Shown here piece after piece: positions 7,080 through 8,924 of a stretch of DNA of 8,924 nucleotides. This DNA comes from Clostridia bacterium (lineage in GTDB: Bacteria; Bacillota_A; Clostridia; Christensenellales; Aristaeellaceae). Below the pieces are notes generated by a model, which saw nothing but the letters and a program-made list of their open reading frames with translations, searched no databases and was not told where the DNA came from. The stretch spans positions 1 to 8,924 of the forward strand of contig JAFXMP010000173.1 in assembly GCA_017530275.1 (NCBI GenBank), read 5' to 3'. The stretch's first letter is position 1, and every line of letters begins with the position of its first letter. The translations under genes and the position numbers were made by a program.

Positions 7080-7643
7080 ATGCCCATTACAGTTGCCATG
7101 ATCGAGGAAAAAGAATTCAAAACCAAAATGCGCGGGTATGACCCGGTTGAGGTGGATGAATTTTTGGATGATATCTGTGATGAAATGGTAGCGATGCAGG
7201 AAGAGATAGCTACCCTGACCCAAAGACTGAACCAGGCTTCCCATAATCCTTACGGTTCCGCCGCCGTTCCCTCTCCGGCTGTATCTGCCGCTCCCGTTCC
7301 GCCGCCCGCCGCCATCCCTGTGCAGCAGCCCATGCAGCGGACTCAGGAAGCGCCTGCCCAGGCGAGGGAGGACACCAGCGAAGCGGCTCAGCGTTTGCTG
7401 GCCCAGGCTCAGAAGGTGTATGACCAAACGATTGCCGAAGCGAAGGCGAAAGCAGATGAAATTTTGGGCAGCGCTAACGAACGGGCGTCCAAAGGCCTTG
7501 ACGACCTGGAAGCGGAAAAGCGCGATTTGCAGCAGGAAGTGGAAATGCTGCGCCAAACGGCCAAAGATTACCGGGAACGGTTCCTTCGCCTGATCGAGGA
7601 TCAGCAGCATATCCTGAATGCAGAAACGGGCCTGTTTGAGTAA
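7080..7643 (+). CDS. divIVA: Cell division/polarity protein DivIVA
   Basis: DivIVA is a coiled-coil protein that collects at negatively curved membrane (poles and septum) and recruits partners. Product of 187 residues; ATG 7080 follows AAAGGAG (7066-7072). The N-terminal membrane-binding domain is clear: EFKTKMRGYDPVEVDEFLDDI at residues 12-32 (broken here by no gaps), followed by a short coiled coil to ~52. A Pro/Ala/Val-rich linker (~55-98) leads to the long C-terminal coiled coil (~99-180), ending in RERFLRLIEDQQHILN, typical of the family. Aligned without gaps to Bacillus DivIVA, position 18 keeps the essential Arg, but position 17, a membrane-inserting Phe there, is Met here. ylmH, usual just upstream, is missing. 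A strong terminator follows, so this is the last gene of the cluster. Confidence 0.95.
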   Translation: MPITVAMIEEKEFKTKMRGYDPVEVDEFLDDICDEMVAMQEEIATLTQRLNQASHNPYGSAAVPSPAVSAAPVPPPAAIPVQQPMQRTQEAPAQAREDTSEAAQRLLAQAQKVYDQTIAEAKAKADEILGSANERASKGLDDLEAEKRDLQQEVEMLRQTAKDYRERFLRLIEDQQHILNAETGLFE

Positions 7644-7659
7644 CGCCGTTTTCAGCGCC

Positions 7660-7690
7660 AATCCCCGGCGGATGCTGCCGGGGATTTTTT
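7660..7690 (+). terminator. Intrinsic (Rho-independent) terminator after divIVA
   Basis: AATCCCCGGC (7660-7669) pairs perfectly with GCCGGGGATT (7677-7686), giving a 10-bp stem with a 7-base loop. A run of six T residues (7685-7690) starts at the base of the stem. It lies 17 bases after the divIVA stop and marks the end of the division transcript. Confidence 0.93.
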
Positions 7691-7788
7691 CAGAGTTGAG
7701 AGTGCAGAGTTCAGAGTACAGATTATATAGTCTGATCAATGTGTACGCTGAACATATCAATAATATAAATCTGAACTCTGTACTCTCC
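7691..7788. repeat. Inverted-repeat element built of 7-base units
   Basis: The left arm is five heptads read in phase: CAGAGTT, GAGAGTG, CAGAGTT, CAGAGTA, CAGATTA (7691-7725). The right arm read on the - strand is GAGAGTA, CAGAGTT, CAGATTT (7787-7767). The core arms 7698-7715 and 7770-7787 are 18 bases long and complementary except for one G-T pair. The right arm lacks exactly one heptad relative to the left. The AT-rich centre (7726-7766) codes for nothing evident. The element begins on the base after the terminator T-run and ends 44 bases before tatD. It resembles small non-coding intergenic repeats dispersed in many Firmicutes genomes; mobility is not shown. Confidence 0.75.
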
Positions 7789-7831
7789 TTACGCTTTAGT
7801 CGCTGTGAGTATTATAGAAAGAAAGAATGCT

Positions 7832-8620
7832 ATGCGTATATTCGATACCCATTGCCATTTGGACGATGCGAAATTTGACGAAGACCGGGAGGAGGCTTAC
7901 CGCCGAATGATGGCGGCGGAGGTAAAGCGCTGCGTGTGCGTGGGCAGCGATATTCCTTCCTCCCGCCGGTGCATGGCGCTGGCTGCTTCTCATCCGGGGG
8001 TTTATGCCGCTGCGGGGGTGCATCCCCACGAGGCCAAAGACGCGCCGCCGGATTATCTGGACACGATCAGGAATATGCTATCTCAGCCACGCGTACAAGC
8101 GCTGGGAGAGATCGGCCTGGATTATTATTATGATCTATCGCCCCGGGATGTCCAGATGCGGGTGATGGCGGAACAGGTGGATCTGGCCGTTGAACTGGGA
8201 AAACCGGTGATCTTCCACATCCGGGACGCCCACGGGGATATGGTGGACTTTTTTCGGAGCAGGAGGAAACTGCCCGAAGGCATCATCCATTGTTTTTCCG
8301 GCAGCCCGGAAATCGCCCGCGAGTACGTGAAAATGGGATTTTACATTTCTTTTGCCGGTCCGCTGACGTTTAAAAAAGCGCCGCACCTCCAGGCTGCGGC
8401 CCGGGAAGTGCCTCTGGACCGGCTGCTGGTGGAAACGGACAGCCCTTACCTGGCTCCCGAGCCTGTACGGGGACGCCGGAACGAACCAGCCAATGTACAA
8501 TATACGCTGAGGAAGCTTTCGGAACTGCGGGATATTCCGGAGGAAGACATGGCGGAAATCACCTGGAACAATGCCTGTGTTCTGTACGGCATCCCCGTGG
8601 AAGGGGATAGGGCGCTTTGA
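7832..8620 (+). CDS. tatD: TatD family metal-dependent deoxyribonuclease
   Basis: TatD enzymes are cytoplasmic two-metal hydrolases with a TIM-barrel fold that act as 3' exonucleases on DNA (repair, DNA turnover). The product has 262 residues, the usual length. Metal and active-site motifs are all present: THCHLD (H7, H9), GVHPHEA, GEIGLDYYYD (E93), PVIFHIRDA (H129), IIHCFSGS (H153) and LLVETDSPYLAPEP (D203). ATG 7832 is chosen because family members start within a few residues of the FDTHCHLD motif; an in-frame GTG at 7805 would add nine residues and has no ribosome site. The site for 7832 is also weak (only AGAAAG-like purines), unlike its neighbours. It lies behind a terminator and a repeat element, so it must have its own promoter or depend on read-through; no clear promoter box was found. 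Confidence 0.95.
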   Translation: MRIFDTHCHLDDAKFDEDREEAYRRMMAAEVKRCVCVGSDIPSSRRCMALAASHPGVYAAAGVHPHEAKDAPPDYLDTIRNMLSQPRVQALGEIGLDYYYDLSPRDVQMRVMAEQVDLAVELGKPVIFHIRDAHGDMVDFFRSRRKLPEGIIHCFSGSPEIAREYVKMGFYISFAGPLTFKKAPHLQAAAREVPLDRLLVETDSPYLAPEPVRGRRNEPANVQYTLRKLSELRDIPEEDMAEITWNNACVLYGIPVEGDRAL

Positions 8621-8645
8621 CAAACGGCCCCGAAGATGATATAAT
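8617..8645 (+). promoter_or_regulatory. Exact consensus sigma-A/sigma-70 promoter
   Basis: TTGACA (8617-8622), a 17-base spacer, and TATAAT (8640-8645) match the housekeeping promoter at all twelve positions with ideal spacing. The -35 box overlaps the last Leu codon and the stop codon of tatD. Transcription should start near 8652, about 30 bases before the ATG at 8683, leaving room for the ribosome site at 8670-8675. Confidence 0.88.
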
Positions 8646-8682
8646 TTTCTTGATAAAAAATCACCAAAAAGAGGGTGAACAC

Positions 8683-8924
8683 ATGATCCGCGTTGAAATT
8701 TTAGAGCAAAACCGTGCAGCGCTGCGGCCTTTTGTGCTGCTGCCGTTTCAATTATATAAGGACGATCCCAACTGGGTGCCGCCGCTGATCAGGGAACAGC
8801 TCCGTTCCCTGTGCGAAAACCATGACGATCCCCGGCGCTATTTCCTGGTTTACGATGGGGAAACGCCGGTGGCCCGTGTCATGGCGGGCATTGACGAAAG
8901 GCTGAACGAGCGCCTGAACCGCAA
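8683..8924 (+). CDS. GNAT-like acetyltransferase family protein, N-terminal part (3' end cut by window)
   Basis: A frame opens at ATG 8683, 7 bases after AGAGGG (8670-8675), and runs to the window end with 80 full codons and no stop. The start reads MIRVEILEQNRAALRPFVLL. It is followed by PFQLYKDDPNWVPPL (residues 21-35), a signature of a group of uncharacterised GNAT-fold proteins of ~370 residues. The stretch RRYFLVYDGETPVARVMAGID fits the first beta strands of an acetyltransferase fold, where a residue is often followed by G-K-P-V-G-R. The CoA-binding part is outside the window and the substrate is unknown. It is transcribed from its own consensus promoter. Confidence 0.7.
   Translation, partial: MIRVEILEQNRAALRPFVLLPFQLYKDDPNWVPPLIREQLRSLCENHDDPRRYFLVYDGETPVARVMAGIDERLNERLNR

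Noticed and set aside
7011..7760. 249-codon open frame on the - strand opposite divIVA
   Set aside because: It starts inside the heptad-repeat element, runs back through the terminator and lies antisense to a certain divIVA. Its Ser-Glu-Leu/Asn-Ser-Glu N-terminus is just translated repeat.
7805..7831. GTG at 7805 as the tatD start
   Set aside because: It has no Shine-Dalgarno sequence, and it adds nine residues before the point where TatD proteins normally begin.
7618..7878. 86-codon open frame on the + strand across the divIVA end, terminator and repeat
   Set aside because: It overlaps the divIVA end and tatD start in another frame, reads through a terminator hairpin and has no ribosome site.

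Overview
The window is a GC-rich stretch of bacterial chromosome, densely packed and with every gene on the + strand. It most likely comes from a Gram-positive Clostridia-type Firmicute. This rests on the gene families and their order (recJ-rel, then a yggS/sepF/yggT/divIVA division cluster), the strong AAAGGAG-type ribosome binding sites, and SepF plus DivIVA as division proteins. Genus cannot be assigned by eye. No phage, transposase, CRISPR, tRNA or rRNA was seen.

Layout. (1) 1-1211: the 3' part of recJ (single-strand DNA exonuclease), cut by the window edge. (2) 1192-3383: a bifunctional (p)ppGpp synthetase/hydrolase of the Rel family, overlapping recJ by 20 bases. It is interrupted by a one-base frameshift near 1587 but otherwise complete in all domains. 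(3) 3384-3530: a 147-base AT-rich gap with weak promoter-like sequence. (4) 3531-7643: a tight cluster of a HlyD-like membrane-anchored protein, YggS (PLP-binding), SepF (FtsZ membrane anchor), YggT/YlmG and DivIVA. This corresponds to the Bacillus ylmE-ylmF-ylmG-ylmH-divIVA order, with a HlyD-like gene in front and ylmH missing. (5) 7660-7690: a clear intrinsic terminator closing that cluster. (6) 7691-7788: an inverted-repeat element whose arms are built of 7-base units. (7) 7832-8620: tatD, a metal-dependent DNase. (8) 8617-8645: an exact consensus housekeeping promoter overlapping the tatD stop, driving a GNAT-like gene cut off at the window end (8683-8924).

Functionally, the central cluster is a cell-division and envelope module: SepF ties FtsZ to the membrane, YggT is a small membrane protein, and DivIVA marks curved membrane at poles and septum. 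The HlyD-like protein carries a long proline/glutamine-rich cytoplasmic head. SepF is about twice the usual length because of Tyr/Gln/Pro-rich flanks, and DivIVA has a Pro/Ala linker, so three adjacent division-cluster proteins carry disordered low-complexity segments. Nothing here is clearly a new system. The points most worth checking are the Rel frameshift, the disordered SepF/HlyD pair, the heptad-repeat element and the consensus promoter.
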